A stretch of DNA of 64,000 nucleotides. Origin: Halopelagius fulvigenes. GTDB taxonomy: Archaea > Halobacteriota > Halobacteria > Halobacteriales > Haloferacaceae. Positions 1 to 8,486 of the stretch are shown one piece after another. Under the pieces are notes generated by a model. The model ran no database searches, was not told the DNA's origin, and was given only the letters and a program-made list of their open reading frames with translations. The stretch is taken from positions 372,001 to 436,000 of the forward strand of contig NZ_JBHSXH010000015.1 of assembly GCF_042662625.1 (NCBI RefSeq), written 5' to 3'. Position numbers and translations under genes: made by a program. Every line of letters starts with the position of its first letter. The stretch's first letter is position 1.

Positions 1-682
1 CGTCCTCGGTAACCACGAGTTTGAGATTCTCCCCGTGCGGGAGGGGGTACGTCGACCCGTCGCCGTACGTGATCACGAATTCGATGGGGTAGACGCCCGG
101 CGTGTTGAACTCGCCAGACGCCGGCGTATAGCTGACGACGCCGTTGGGGGCATCGTCAAGCGTGGCGGCGACGCCCGACAGTTCCGCCGTCCCATCGGGC
201 GCGTCGGCCCACACGGAGACGCCCGATACTGTCGAGAGATCGATCGCGTATCCGGCGCGGTTCCGAAGCGTTGTCTGGAACTTCGTGTGATCGTCTCCGG
301 GCTTGCGGGTATGGAACGGCGCCCCGTTGACGGTCGGGGAACCGGTCTGGACGTCCTCGCGTACCTCGATTCGGAGGTTGCGGTCCTGCGGGACGGGTTC
401 GTACGACGTTCCTGTCCCGCGGTTAATGACGAACTCGGCGTAGTAGGTGCCGACGGCGTCGAGTTCGGCCGACCCGAACACGTAGCTGACCTTCCCGTTG
501 GCGGCGTCTTCGAGGGTGGCCGCGGCGCCGTTGACGACGGCCGTCCCGTCTTCGGCATCGACGTAGAGGTCAACGCTCGTCGCGCTGGAGACGTCGATCG
601 GGTCCCCATTTCTGTCGCGGAGCGTGTAGCTGAACTTGCTGTGGTCGTCACTCGGTTTCCGAGTGTGTGCGGTTGCTGTCAT
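1..682 (-). CDS. Viral tail/baseplate-type protein with tandem Ig-like domains (partial, 3' end off window)
   Basis: The reading frame opens with ATG at 682 and has no stop before the left edge, so only the N-terminal 227 or so codons are present. After a short leader it contains two tandem copies of a domain of about 105 residues. Both begin with HTRKP, have a D-H-x-K-F motif six residues later, an alanine-threonine-leucine turn near the middle and end in R/K-x-x-V-x-E-D. The beta-rich pattern resembles the Ig-like domains of phage baseplate upper proteins (BppU type), but this is inference. The start overlaps the upstream connector gene by four bases (ATGA), and the position after the connectors fits a neck, tail or fibre role. 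Confidence 0.75.
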   Translation of the reverse strand, partial: MTATAHTRKPSDDHSKFSYTLRDRNGDPIDVSSATSVDLYVDAEDGTAVVNGAAATLEDAANGKVSYVFGSAELDAVGTYYAEFVINRGTGTSYEPVPQDRNLRIEVREDVQTGSPTVNGAPFHTRKPGDDHTKFQTTLRNRAGYAIDLSTVSGVSVWADAPDGTAELSGVAATLDDAPNGVVSYTPASGEFNTPGVYPIEFVITYGDGSTYPLPHGENLKLVVTED

Positions 683-1086
683 GAGTCGCTAAAGTTGGTT
701 GAAGTGATGTGCCGCGACCCACCGCCGAGGCGGCGATACCCCATGTCGCGGAGGTCGCCTTTGATATCGGCGTGTAACTCCTTCGGCGAGCGGTAGTCGT
801 AGCCCGCGCCACTCACGAGATCCTCGCTCGCGATGCCGTCCTCGTGGATGCGGAGGATGCGTGCCCGAGCGAGACGGATGACGGCCTCCGAGATCGTGTA
901 CGGCGCGTCGTCGGCGTCGGTCCACGTATGCTCGCTGGTGGTCCACCCGTCAACGCGCTCCGTCGCGGTTTGTAGCGACTCGTCGAGAAGGTCGTTCCAG
1001 TCGGTTTCGGACTCAATGCCGAAATCCAGCGGCGAGTAGTCCAGTTCACGCTCAAGAGCCGCGCGAGAGGCATACTGTTTCGGCAT
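679..1086 (-). CDS. Putative head-tail connector/adaptor protein
   Basis: A 135-residue acidic protein of the structural operon, starting four bases after the stop of the upstream gene and overlapping the next gene by ATGA. The sequence shows an all-helical N-terminal half (alternating charged and hydrophobic residues, W30, W48 and W55 region) and a C-terminal glycine-rich stretch (LGGGSRH). Size, helical character and location between the capsid genes and the tail genes match the gp6-like head-completion adaptors of tailed viruses. No diagnostic motif is visible, so the connector role rests on gene order. Confidence 0.6.
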   Translation of the reverse strand: MPKQYASRAALERELDYSPLDFGIESETDWNDLLDESLQTATERVDGWTTSEHTWTDADDAPYTISEAVIRLARARILRIHEDGIASEDLVSGAGYDYRSPKELHADIKGDLRDMGYRRLGGGSRHITSTNFSDS

Positions 1087-1089
1087 CCG

Positions 1090-1497
1090 TCACTCCTCGG
1101 CCGAGTCGTCAGCGAGCTCGTCGCGCCGGTCCTCGATCGCTTCGTGTGCGGTCGTCCGGTCCTCGCCTTCTCGCTCGGCGTGTTGGAGCGCGTCTAACCG
1201 CCCGTCGAACTCGCCCGCGTCGAGTGCCTCTTCGAGCTCTGGAACCGTCCCGTTGAGGATGTCGTACGGGCCGCGAACGCGCTCGAACTCGGCATCAGTG
1301 TGCTCAGTGAGGAACTCGGGGAGCGTGACCGTCTCCGACTCGGCGTCGTCGGGGGCGCCCTCCGGGGCCGGAAGCGTGACCGTCGCATCCGGGTCGACGT
1401 CGAACTCGTTCCCCCGTGTGACAACGATGTCGTGCGCGGGCATTCGGAGTCGCATACTCGGCCCCTCGAAGCGGTAGGTGTGAGTGCGGTCACTCAT
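1090..1497 (-). CDS. Hypothetical viral structural-region protein
   Basis: A 135-residue, very acidic protein. The first 40 residues look beta-rich (THTYRFEGPSMRLRM), followed by an E/D-rich linker and a helical C-terminus with many Glu-Arg pairs. An N-terminal beta segment plus a charged helix is common in head-tail joining or minor capsid proteins, but I do not recognise the family. It overlaps the upstream 48-residue gene by 8 bases, indicating translational coupling within the capsid-to-tail operon. Confidence 0.6.
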   Translation of the reverse strand: MSDRTHTYRFEGPSMRLRMPAHDIVVTRGNEFDVDPDATVTLPAPEGAPDDAESETVTLPEFLTEHTDAEFERVRGPYDILNGTVPELEEALDAGEFDGRLDALQHAEREGEDRTTAHEAIEDRRDELADDSAEE

Positions 1498-1636
1498 CGT
1501 TCACCTCCGCGCGATGGATGAGCGCCTGCTTCTCGTACTCGACGCGTTGCAGGGCGGCTTTGGCCTCCTGGACGGCGTCGCGGAACGCGCTCGAATCGAC
1601 TTCGACGGTCGCGTACAGTTCGTCGATGTCGGGCAT
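1490..1636 (-). CDS. Small hypothetical protein (48 aa)
   Basis: A 48-residue protein starting at ATG 1636, two bases after the stop of the preceding gene, and ending inside the start of the next one. It is predicted to be a single long helix with heptad-like spacing (AFRDAVQEAKAALQRVEYEK). It is probably a small structural or chaperone-like virion component. The start is chosen because the upstream part of the same frame is out of character (arginine-rich shadow of the neighbouring gene). Confidence 0.5.
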   Translation of the reverse strand: MPDIDELYATVEVDSSAFRDAVQEAKAALQRVEYEKQALIHRAEVNDE

Positions 1637-1638
1637 GT

Positions 1639-2040
1639 TCACCTCCGCCCCTCGACGGCTTTGAGGACGGAGTCCCGCGGGGACTCCCGCGATTCTTCGG
1701 CGTCCTCGACGGCGTCGAGATGAGCGTCGACGTTTCCGTCCTCGATCGCGGAGACGACCGACTGCCACGCATCATCGATGAAGGCCTCGGCGTCGAAGTC
1801 CTCCGTCTCAGCGTCGTCTGCAGCGTCGTCATCATCGGCACTCTCGGAGTCGGACGCTTCCGGCGGGCCGTTGGCCCACGAAATCGCATCGTAGGCGGCG
1901 ACGAGCGCGCGGGCGAGGTCTTCATCCTCGACGCTGAAGCGGTTCGCGCTGTCAGTGTCGAGTTGGACCGTCGTCTCCTCGTCGCGAGGGTCAACCACGG
2001 CGCCCCAACCGTCGAGTGCACAGCGCAGTTCAAAGCCCAT
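1639..2040 (-). CDS. Hypothetical protein downstream of the major capsid gene
   Basis: A 133-residue acidic protein. Residues 1-55 form a mixed alpha/beta segment starting MGFELRCALDGWG. Residues 60-85 are an Asp/Ser/Ala-rich linker and the C-terminal 45 residues are a charged helix (FIDDAWQSVVSAIEDGN). It sits 13 bases after the major capsid gene. Genes in this position in tailed viruses often encode head-completion or Ig-like fold proteins, but no family is recognisable here. Confidence 0.55.
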   Translation of the reverse strand: MGFELRCALDGWGAVVDPRDEETTVQLDTDSANRFSVEDEDLARALVAAYDAISWANGPPEASDSESADDDDAADDAETEDFDAEAFIDDAWQSVVSAIEDGNVDAHLDAVEDAEESRESPRDSVLKAVEGRR

Positions 2041-2053
2041 GGGTCAGTCCCGT

Positions 2054-2893
2054 TTAGACGCCGCCCTGAACCTTCAGGGCCGCGTCGGGTTCGGTCGGGA
2101 CCCAGTCGATACGGCCGCTGACCTGGTAGACCCACTGCTTCTTCGAGTCTTCGCGGTAGCGGGTGATGTCGAAGCTCGACCGGGGCGATTCCCACCCGTA
2201 AACGCCCGTGTCGACGAGCATCGCTTCGTCGGCGCCGAGGTCTCCCGTGTTCGTCAGGAGGGCGGGGCGGCCCATGATCTCGGTGACGCTCGGGCCAGCG
2301 CCGCGCAGTTCGTCCGCGAACGTCTCTGTAGACGAGGCGAACTCGTTCGTGGTGATCCAGTCGCCCCACGCGTCGGGCGAGAGGAACCAGACGAAGCGGT
2401 CGGGGTTGTAGCCCGCATCGACGAGCGTCGTGTAGGCGCTGACGGCGGCGTTGTAGTTGAAGTCGGTTCCGTCAGTCCCGATGGTGGTGCTGTTGCGGTT
2501 GGCGTTGAGGACGGAGTAGGCGATGCCGTCGAGGCGGCGCTGTTCCTCCTCGGACATCCGCATCTGGGTCGCCAGCGTCACGTTGACGGTGGAGTCCTGG
2601 ATGTCGTTGTCGTGGATGACAACTTCGAACCCGTAGTCAGTCCACGCGGCGCGGACGCCGTCGTAGTTCATGTCGGCGCGGGGGTAGTCCGAGCCCTGCT
2701 CAACTTCGACCATCTCGCCGTCGAAGTCCTCGCTGATGGCAGGGTACTCGACGGAGTCGCCGTCGCGGTTCGGTGCTTCAGAGTCGACTTGATAGGCGTT
2801 CCGGAACTGGAACATCTCCTCCGGTTCAGGGAGGAGGACGTTTCGCATGTCCGTCTCAGTCGGGACGCCGCTGTAGTTAACGTTCGTAGGCAT
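2054..2893 (-). CDS. Major capsid protein, HK97 fold
   Basis: A 279-residue protein preceded by the DUF2190-type decoration protein and the protease-scaffold, the standard HK97-type head order. The N-terminus (DMRNVLLPEPEEMFQFRNAYQVD) is followed by an E-loop-like stretch with many acidic and polar residues (residues 45-75). A long central helix follows (MSEEEQRRLDGIAYSVLNAN), then the P-domain core with the phrase DRFVWFLSPDAWGDW and a C-terminal beta segment (YQVSGRIDWVPTEPDAALKV). These are typical of capsid proteins of haloarchaeal and actinobacterial tailed viruses. Its length suggests the mature form, with scaffolding carried by the neighbouring gene. Confidence 0.85.
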   Translation of the reverse strand: MPTNVNYSGVPTETDMRNVLLPEPEEMFQFRNAYQVDSEAPNRDGDSVEYPAISEDFDGEMVEVEQGSDYPRADMNYDGVRAAWTDYGFEVVIHDNDIQDSTVNVTLATQMRMSEEEQRRLDGIAYSVLNANRNSTTIGTDGTDFNYNAAVSAYTTLVDAGYNPDRFVWFLSPDAWGDWITTNEFASSTETFADELRGAGPSVTEIMGRPALLTNTGDLGADEAMLVDTGVYGWESPRSSFDITRYREDSKKQWVYQVSGRIDWVPTEPDAALKVQGGV

Positions 2894-2923
2894 GTTGTAA
2901 GTGGAGAGAGTGTTACCGCGTCG

Positions 2924-3310
2924 TTACAGGTTGACCGCCGCGTAGCCGGTCGGCATCGTGCCGCCGTAATCGCCGGCGTCGCCCTCGGGCGTCAGCGTCG
3001 AGATGGCCTGCGTGCCACTGCCGAACTGCCCCTCCGTTGCGGAGGAACCGAGTTGTGTGCCGGCGGCCGTCCCGGACGCCACGTTGGCGACGACGGGGCC
3101 GGCGATGTGAACAGAGACCTTCTCGGTGTCAGTCTTGCTACCTTGTTCCTGTGCCAGAACGCCGATGACGTGCGGGTCGTTGGTCCCGTCTGCTTGCGTG
3201 ACCTTGCCAGCACTCATGGCGACAGCGTCACCATCCGAAGCGGTACCGTCGCCAGTCAGCGTAACCGTGATGACGCCCGCGTTGAGCGCCTGTCCGGGGT
3301 TCTTTGCCAT
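2924..3310 (-). CDS. Capsid decoration/cement protein (DUF2190-like)
   Basis: A 128-residue glycine-, alanine- and threonine-rich protein with alternating beta-strand pattern and short turns (GDGTASDGDAVAMSAGKV, VIGVLAQEQG). This is characteristic of the DUF2190 family of capsid cement proteins, which bind the outside of HK97-type heads. It lies 30 bases upstream of the major capsid gene and two bases after the protease-scaffold stop. There are no cysteines and no membrane segment. The assignment is by composition, size and context. Confidence 0.75.
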   Translation of the reverse strand: MAKNPGQALNAGVITVTLTGDGTASDGDAVAMSAGKVTQADGTNDPHVIGVLAQEQGSKTDTEKVSVHIAGPVVANVASGTAAGTQLGSSATEGQFGSGTQAISTLTPEGDAGDYGGTMPTGYAAVNL

Positions 3311-3312
3311 TG

Positions 3313-4611
3313 TTAGAGAGCCTCCATGTCGATGTCGTCGTAGCTGTCAACGCCCGCCGCCTCGGCCGCCTCCTCGCGGAGCGACTCCGCGTAACTGGAG
3401 TTGACGCCGTTGAGCGTGTCGGCGCGGGCGAGCTTCGAGCGGATCTCCTCGCGTTCGTCCTCCGAGAGGGCGTCCACGCCGTCATCGGCGCCGACGTCCC
3501 CACCGTTGGGGTCGGCCGGGTCGTCGTCCGTGCTGCCCGTCTCGGGCGACTGGACGAGTGCCTCGGCGTCGAACTCGCCGTCGTCGGTCTCGAACTCGGC
3601 CATCAGGTTGTCGAGCGAGAGGGCTTCGGCGGTCGACGTCTGCATACCGGTGCGCTCGGCGAGGGCGTCGGCCAGTACCGAGCGCACGGTTTCGACGCGC
3701 TCGGCGAGGGCGTCGTAGTCTTCGGCTTCGACGACATGCGGGTCGTCGTACGTTTCCATTTCGTCGGCGAGTGCCTCGACGTCGGCCTCCACGACGCTCG
3801 GGTCGTCAAGCGTGCGGGCCGTGCGAACGAGGTCCTCTTCAGAATCAGTCAGGTCCATAGATGGTGTCGGATCGTCAGGTCCCAGCGTGCTCGCGCCGTC
3901 ACCGGGATCGTCGCCAGTGGGTGTCGTGTCGGCATCATCGCCCGCCGGGTCGTCAGGAGTCGCGTCGGATTCCGCCGATTCGTCGTCGGGCTGTGCGCCG
4001 CCGTCGTCACCCTCGTCGCCCTCGGCACCGCCGTCCTCGAACGCCGCGCCGAGGGCATCGGCGAGTGCCGTGTTCGACATGGCCTCCGCGGCCGAGGGTG
4101 CGGGTTCGATACTCGCGCCCTCCGACGCGCCGTTGGAGACGACCGCGAGGTCGCGCCAGTGGAGGATTTCCTCGGCCTGCAACGCGTCGCGCTGCTCGTC
4201 ACGCTCGCCGAGGCGGCGAATGACGAACGGCGAGACGTCGACGCGGCCGTTCCGGACGAGGTCGGCGATCTCTGGGTCGTCAACCTCGCCCTCGTAGAGG
4301 ACACCGACGCCCGGCTTGTATCGTGCGTCAGTCACCTCCCCGACGATCGAGCGCGTCGGTGGCTCAGTCGGAAAATCCCCATCTTCGGGGATATCGTGCG
4401 CCGAGTCGTCGACGAGCTTCCGCCCGATCAACGCCTCAGTCGCCTGTTCGAGTGTCTCTCGCGGCCAGTGGACGCGCGTTTGCGAGGCGCCGTGAGTAAC
4501 ATCCCCCTCCCCTAACGCCACCCCCCTGACCACCAAAGGCAAGTCGTCGGTTGATTCGTCCGCGAGGACGGCGATACCAGTCGCTGGAGTGTCGTGCTGG
4601 GCGTCGGTCAT
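3313..4611 (-). CDS. Prohead protease fused to a scaffold domain
   Basis: A 432-residue protein. Residues 1-165 form a compact domain with a conserved His (GASQTRVHWPRETL), KLVDDSAHDIPE, then SIVGEVTDARY, VDVSPFVIRRL and a Ser region (VSNGASEGAS). This arrangement resembles DUF2213/S78-like prohead proteases with a His/Ser catalytic pair. Residues 190-250 are a low-complexity acidic Asp/Gly/Pro linker. Residues 255-432 are mostly charged helices, as expected of an internal scaffold that the protease destroys during maturation. It precedes the decoration and capsid genes. Catalytic residues are inferred, not proven. Confidence 0.7.
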   Translation of the reverse strand: MTDAQHDTPATGIAVLADESTDDLPLVVRGVALGEGDVTHGASQTRVHWPRETLEQATEALIGRKLVDDSAHDIPEDGDFPTEPPTRSIVGEVTDARYKPGVGVLYEGEVDDPEIADLVRNGRVDVSPFVIRRLGERDEQRDALQAEEILHWRDLAVVSNGASEGASIEPAPSAAEAMSNTALADALGAAFEDGGAEGDEGDDGGAQPDDESAESDATPDDPAGDDADTTPTGDDPGDGASTLGPDDPTPSMDLTDSEEDLVRTARTLDDPSVVEADVEALADEMETYDDPHVVEAEDYDALAERVETVRSVLADALAERTGMQTSTAEALSLDNLMAEFETDDGEFDAEALVQSPETGSTDDDPADPNGGDVGADDGVDALSEDEREEIRSKLARADTLNGVNSSYAESLREEAAEAAGVDSYDDIDMEAL

Positions 4612-4643
4612 AGTTAGGTTGGAGGAGTTAGTCTCCGAATCGG

Positions 4644-5447
4644 TCAGGAGTCGTCGTCAAGGACGGGGATGACAGTCCCCTGGCATTGTGGGTGGAATGG
4701 TGGCCCCCCGTGCGGGATGTCGTCGATGGGGTAGACATTCCCAACGAACTCCTGACAATCCTCGCAAGGATCATGCCCGAGAATTTTGACGCGCTCGACG
4801 TCTGCCTCTCGGTATCGGGTTTTTGCTGCTTCGTTGTGAGCCCGAGGGATTTCAGTCCGCGCCGTTCGTGTCGCGTTGACCTTCCCGTAGGAATCGATGC
4901 GGTCAGTGAGTTCACGGGCCGTCTTCTCCGCCCCCCACCCCTGCGTGAGTGCATCCGACAGGACGCGAGACATCTGCTGGCCCGTCGCCGATGTGATGCC
5001 CTCCAGTTCGTTGAAGGTGCGAGTGTACAGCTGTTCGACCGTCTCGATATGGATCGAGCGGGTGAACGCGTCTGCGACCGTCCCGGCCGGCACGCTGGCG
5101 CCGGCCTGTTGAAGCCATGTGTCGGCGTGGCGAATGCCCTTCTCGTAGGCGGATCGGACATACTGGATTTCGCCCGCATCGTTACGGACGGGTTCGAGGA
5201 CTCCGCGGTCGAACTGGCGCCGGAGCCACGCCATGAACTTCTCGTGTTTGCGGGAATCGGTCGCGAACGCGTACGTTTGGAGGTCCTCAATGTCACGGAG
5301 TGCATCGGCCGCCGTCGGGGTGAGCCCGAGGCGGTCACGCCGTCCGACATCGCGACGGATTACCGTGTTGATAGAGGCGAATCCCCCGCGGAGCTTCTGT
5401 GCGAACTGTTGCTGTTCGGTCTTCGTCTTTGTCGGCGGCGTCGGCAT
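4644..5447 (-). CDS. Phage head morphogenesis protein, MuF-type (PF04233)
   Basis: A 267-residue protein. The N-terminal 150 residues are helical. The C-terminal part carries the hallmarks of the SPP1 gp7/Mu F domain: ARTEIPRAHNEA, then the cysteine pair DPCEDCQEFVG, a YPIDDIPHGGPPFHPQC stretch and a final VIPV strand. Such proteins sit at the portal and help DNA delivery and head assembly. The gene follows the portal gene after two bases and precedes the protease-scaffold, the standard order. No toxin domain is fused at the C-terminus, unlike some MuF proteins. Confidence 0.85.
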   Translation of the reverse strand: MPTPPTKTKTEQQQFAQKLRGGFASINTVIRRDVGRRDRLGLTPTAADALRDIEDLQTYAFATDSRKHEKFMAWLRRQFDRGVLEPVRNDAGEIQYVRSAYEKGIRHADTWLQQAGASVPAGTVADAFTRSIHIETVEQLYTRTFNELEGITSATGQQMSRVLSDALTQGWGAEKTARELTDRIDSYGKVNATRTARTEIPRAHNEAAKTRYREADVERVKILGHDPCEDCQEFVGNVYPIDDIPHGGPPFHPQCQGTVIPVLDDDS

Positions 5448-5449
5448 CG

Positions 5450-6922
5450 TTACTCAGACTCCGGCGGTTGTGCGAGGTCAGGCAACTCTTCAACCGGCGG
5501 GGGTGACTCCTCAGACGTGTCGGACTCCTCGAACGCCGCCTCGTCGAGTGCGTCTCCGGGGAGTTGCATTATCAAGTCGGCCAGGTACTCGCGGTCGAAG
5601 TACTGGTATGCCTTGTCACCAAAGACGAACTCGATTAATTTGCCGTAGGAGGCCGCGGCCTCCAGTTCGTCGGCGTCCATCGAACGGATCGGCGAGTCGT
5701 CATCGTCGGGTTCGAGGACCAGATCCATCCCCGAGGTATCGAGGTCGCGCTGTTCGGCCACGCGCTTCATCGCCGGGAGGAACCCGTCGGTGAGTTCCTC
5801 GCGGAGGTCGATGACGCGTTTCTCGTAGCGCCGTTCCTGTTGGGTGGTGACGAACTGGTTGATGTTCTCTTCAAAACCCACCGCATACAGCGGCACCGGC
5901 AGCGCCGAGACGATGAGTTTGATGTAGAGATTGATGACGTTCAGCAGTCCGTCGGCGATTTCCCCCTCGAACTTCTCGAAGGTGACCGTCCCGTCGTGGC
6001 CGATGATGTCGCCCGGCCCCATCTCCGAGCCGATCTTCTCCTCGATAAACTCCGACTGTTCGTTTGCGGACCACTCGGTGACGATGACCTCGTCGCCCGC
6101 CTCGACGACGCCCGTCTCGAACGCCAGCGACCAGATGCCGTATGCCTTCGTCTGGATGGCATTCTCGTTGTCCTTGAGGATCTGCTTGAGCCCGCGGACG
6201 AGATCGCGGACGCTGTGCGTCGCGGGCGTCCCCCACAACTCGCCCGGGTCGGGGTCCCGGGCGATTTTCGTCACGTCGTTCTGACTGAGCGGGACAACGT
6301 CTTTACCGTCGTACTTGCCACGCTGCCCGAGGACGGAGCGTTTGTGATACTGGAGATACGCCGCCGCCTCCCCGCGTTTGGTCTGGATGATCTCGTCACC
6401 ACTGGCGTCGGGCGAGAGGAGGATCGGACGCTTATCGAGGGTTTTGAGCGTCACCGACCAGGGCGGGATGCACATGAACCCCGTGATTTTCTCGCCGTCT
6501 TCGCCTTTGACGTGCTCGGCGAGGACGTCGCCGGCGGCCACGTAGAGGAGGGCTGCCTGTCGAAGGACGGCCGTGAAGTCCTGGTGGGTCTGCCCGGCGA
6601 TGATGCCCGCGTTTTCGAGAAAGCCACCATCGGGAGTGCCGTCAGGGGCGTCATCCCCACCGTTGAAGAACGCCTCCGTTTCATCGGAGTCGGCAACCAT
6701 CCGACAGCCGGGTTCGACGACGTCGGCCGCGTACTGCCCGAGGCCGGCGTTGATGAACGGCGTCGTCTTGTAGGTCAGCCAGTCGTCGTAGCGATCTTCC
6801 GGGGCCGAGACAGTGTCGACGTTGCCTGCCGTGAACGATCCCGTCCCGTTCTCGGTTCGGGTCTCGGGCGTCTGTGCCTCATGTCGGAGCGCGTCGGCGA
6901 GTGTAGACAGTGGATTACGCAT
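5450..6922 (-). CDS. Portal protein
   Basis: A 490-residue protein from ATG 6922; the longer open frame upstream is arginine/serine-rich shadow sequence inside the terminase gene. Portal features include an N-terminal wing with a glycine-rich region (AGLGQYAADVVEPGCRM). The stem and clip regions are suggested by INLYIKLIVSALPVPLYAVGFE and NINQFVTTQQERRYEKRVIDLREEL. An acidic, proline-rich C-terminus (EESPPPVEELPDLAQPPESE) follows. It lies seven bases after the large terminase, and the MuF gene follows directly. The portal forms the dodecameric DNA channel at the unique capsid vertex. Confidence 0.85.
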   Translation of the reverse strand: MRNPLSTLADALRHEAQTPETRTENGTGSFTAGNVDTVSAPEDRYDDWLTYKTTPFINAGLGQYAADVVEPGCRMVADSDETEAFFNGGDDAPDGTPDGGFLENAGIIAGQTHQDFTAVLRQAALLYVAAGDVLAEHVKGEDGEKITGFMCIPPWSVTLKTLDKRPILLSPDASGDEIIQTKRGEAAAYLQYHKRSVLGQRGKYDGKDVVPLSQNDVTKIARDPDPGELWGTPATHSVRDLVRGLKQILKDNENAIQTKAYGIWSLAFETGVVEAGDEVIVTEWSANEQSEFIEEKIGSEMGPGDIIGHDGTVTFEKFEGEIADGLLNVINLYIKLIVSALPVPLYAVGFEENINQFVTTQQERRYEKRVIDLREELTDGFLPAMKRVAEQRDLDTSGMDLVLEPDDDDSPIRSMDADELEAAASYGKLIEFVFGDKAYQYFDREYLADLIMQLPGDALDEAAFEESDTSEESPPPVEELPDLAQPPESE

Positions 6923-6929
6923 GTGTGAA

Positions 6930-8486
6930 TTAGTGTTTGCCAGTAGAGGCGGGCGACCGGCGGCGGACGGTCTTCTTATCGATGTTCCGGAGTGCGATTT
7001 CGATAGCGTCGAGGCGGTCGTCGTGCGTCGCGCTGGGGAACTGCAACCACTCATCGGTCTCGAAGTCGCGCCACGTTTCGGCCGCCGGATCTCCGATGAT
7101 GCGGAGGTCAGAACTCTCGAACTCCGCGGCCATGTTGTGAATGCGCTCCTCTTTGCTCCCGGTCGACGTCGTCCCCTTCGCCGGGATGGGCGTGTCGTCG
7201 CGAAGGCGCTGGGACACGCCACGGTTGGCGTTCTGCTCGACAAGCATCGAATCGACGTTGACGTCGCGCAACTGCTCCACTGCCCAGTCCGCGGCACCCT
7301 TCACCGACAGCCCCCGCTTTCGAGCGAGGTGGGTCAGATAACCGCGGTCGGTCGTGGTATCCCACGCAACCACGGCCAGGGTGGTGTAGTCGGTATCATT
7401 CTCGACTGCCTGCTGGAGGTCGTCGACGAGCCCGAGGTCCATCCCGGCAACCCACTCGTACGACGATTCGGGGGCCGGAAGTTCGTCGACGTACGTGAGC
7501 CACTCGCTCCGAAAGACCTCGCCGCTGAGGGCGTGGGGGTCCTGTTGGTTCTCCCGCCGCCAGATCGGGAGCGAATCGTCGCCGTCGACGATGTCGTACA
7601 GAAGCGATTCGGGCGGTTTGTGCTCCGGCCAGAGGACGCGGATCTCCTCGTCGGGGATGACACCGTTGTTCGCGAGGTTGACGTCCGCGGGGAGGTCCGA
7701 GACGTCGTCGTACACCTCGCCGTCATCGCCGCGGACTGACCAGGCTCGTTGGTCGACGAGCGGCCAGTCCGTCTCGTGGATGGCCTTGTAGACCTTCGCG
7801 TCCCACGTCGCCGACTCCAGGATGTCCGTCGCGTAGAGGTCCCGGGGGTGCTTGCGCGTCCCGATCATCGCCTGGACGGCACCGCCTTTGAGGGCAGAGT
7901 CGGGATCGCCGAGGTTCTTCGTGTAGTCGCGGAAGTACTCGCGGACGTTCCGGCGCTGGGTCTTCGTCCGCTGGTTCTCCCAGTCGACGATGTCGTCCCA
8001 GATGATGACGTCGAAGTGCTTCCCGGTCAGTTGGCTCTCAAGGCCGTACGCACTGATCGAGGGCTCTTTGTGATCGTTCGCGGCCGTCGTGAGTTGATGG
8101 CCCGCCGCGTTGGCGATGTCGATGCCGAAATGCGGCGCCCAGTGCTCGACGGCGTCGACGACCTTCCCCGCCCGTTCCGCGGCGATGTTCGCAGTTTTAC
8201 TGATGATCGCCACCCGGATGTCGGGGTGGGTGAGCAGCGCCCACGCCGGGAAAACGACACCGACGCCTTCACTTTTGCCGTGTCCCCGGGGGAGGAGACG
8301 GGCAACCTTCTTCGGGGCGTGCGGGTAGTCCTCGTCGACCGCCTTCCAGAGCGCATTATACAGCTCCTTGAGGTGGTCGCCCGGGGGCAGCGAGTACTCG
8401 AACAGTTGGACCGACGCGACCCCCGGATGCGCGATCGGGTTGCGCTCGGCGATGGCCGACGGCGTCACCTGGTCGGTCTGGCTCAT
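6930..8486 (-). CDS. Terminase large subunit
   Basis: A 518-residue packaging motor. The ATPase half has a Walker A-like LPRGHGKSE (residues 65-73) and a Walker B IIWDDI (161-166). The nuclease half starts around residue 345 with VAGMDLGL (D350), has VEQNAN with E417 and ends with the DDRLDA cluster (489-494), giving the acidic triad of an RNase H-like nuclease. It overlaps the small subunit by ATGA and precedes the portal. It should dock on the portal and pump and cut viral DNA. The length is normal for the family. Confidence 0.92.
   Translation of the reverse strand: MSQTDQVTPSAIAERNPIAHPGVASVQLFEYSLPPGDHLKELYNALWKAVDEDYPHAPKKVARLLPRGHGKSEGVGVVFPAWALLTHPDIRVAIISKTANIAAERAGKVVDAVEHWAPHFGIDIANAAGHQLTTAANDHKEPSISAYGLESQLTGKHFDVIIWDDIVDWENQRTKTQRRNVREYFRDYTKNLGDPDSALKGGAVQAMIGTRKHPRDLYATDILESATWDAKVYKAIHETDWPLVDQRAWSVRGDDGEVYDDVSDLPADVNLANNGVIPDEEIRVLWPEHKPPESLLYDIVDGDDSLPIWRRENQQDPHALSGEVFRSEWLTYVDELPAPESSYEWVAGMDLGLVDDLQQAVENDTDYTTLAVVAWDTTTDRGYLTHLARKRGLSVKGAADWAVEQLRDVNVDSMLVEQNANRGVSQRLRDDTPIPAKGTTSTGSKEERIHNMAAEFESSDLRIIGDPAAETWRDFETDEWLQFPSATHDDRLDAIEIALRNIDKKTVRRRSPASTGKH

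Noticed and set aside
73..651. Arginine/serine/threonine-rich 192-codon open frame on the minus strand
   Set aside because: It is a shadow of the real tail-protein frame (ATG 682, running off the left edge); composition is unlike any halophilic protein.
1955..3316. Long plus-strand open frame of 453 codons across the capsid genes
   Set aside because: Antisense shadow of the capsid and decoration protein genes; Val/Arg-rich composition caused by high GC.
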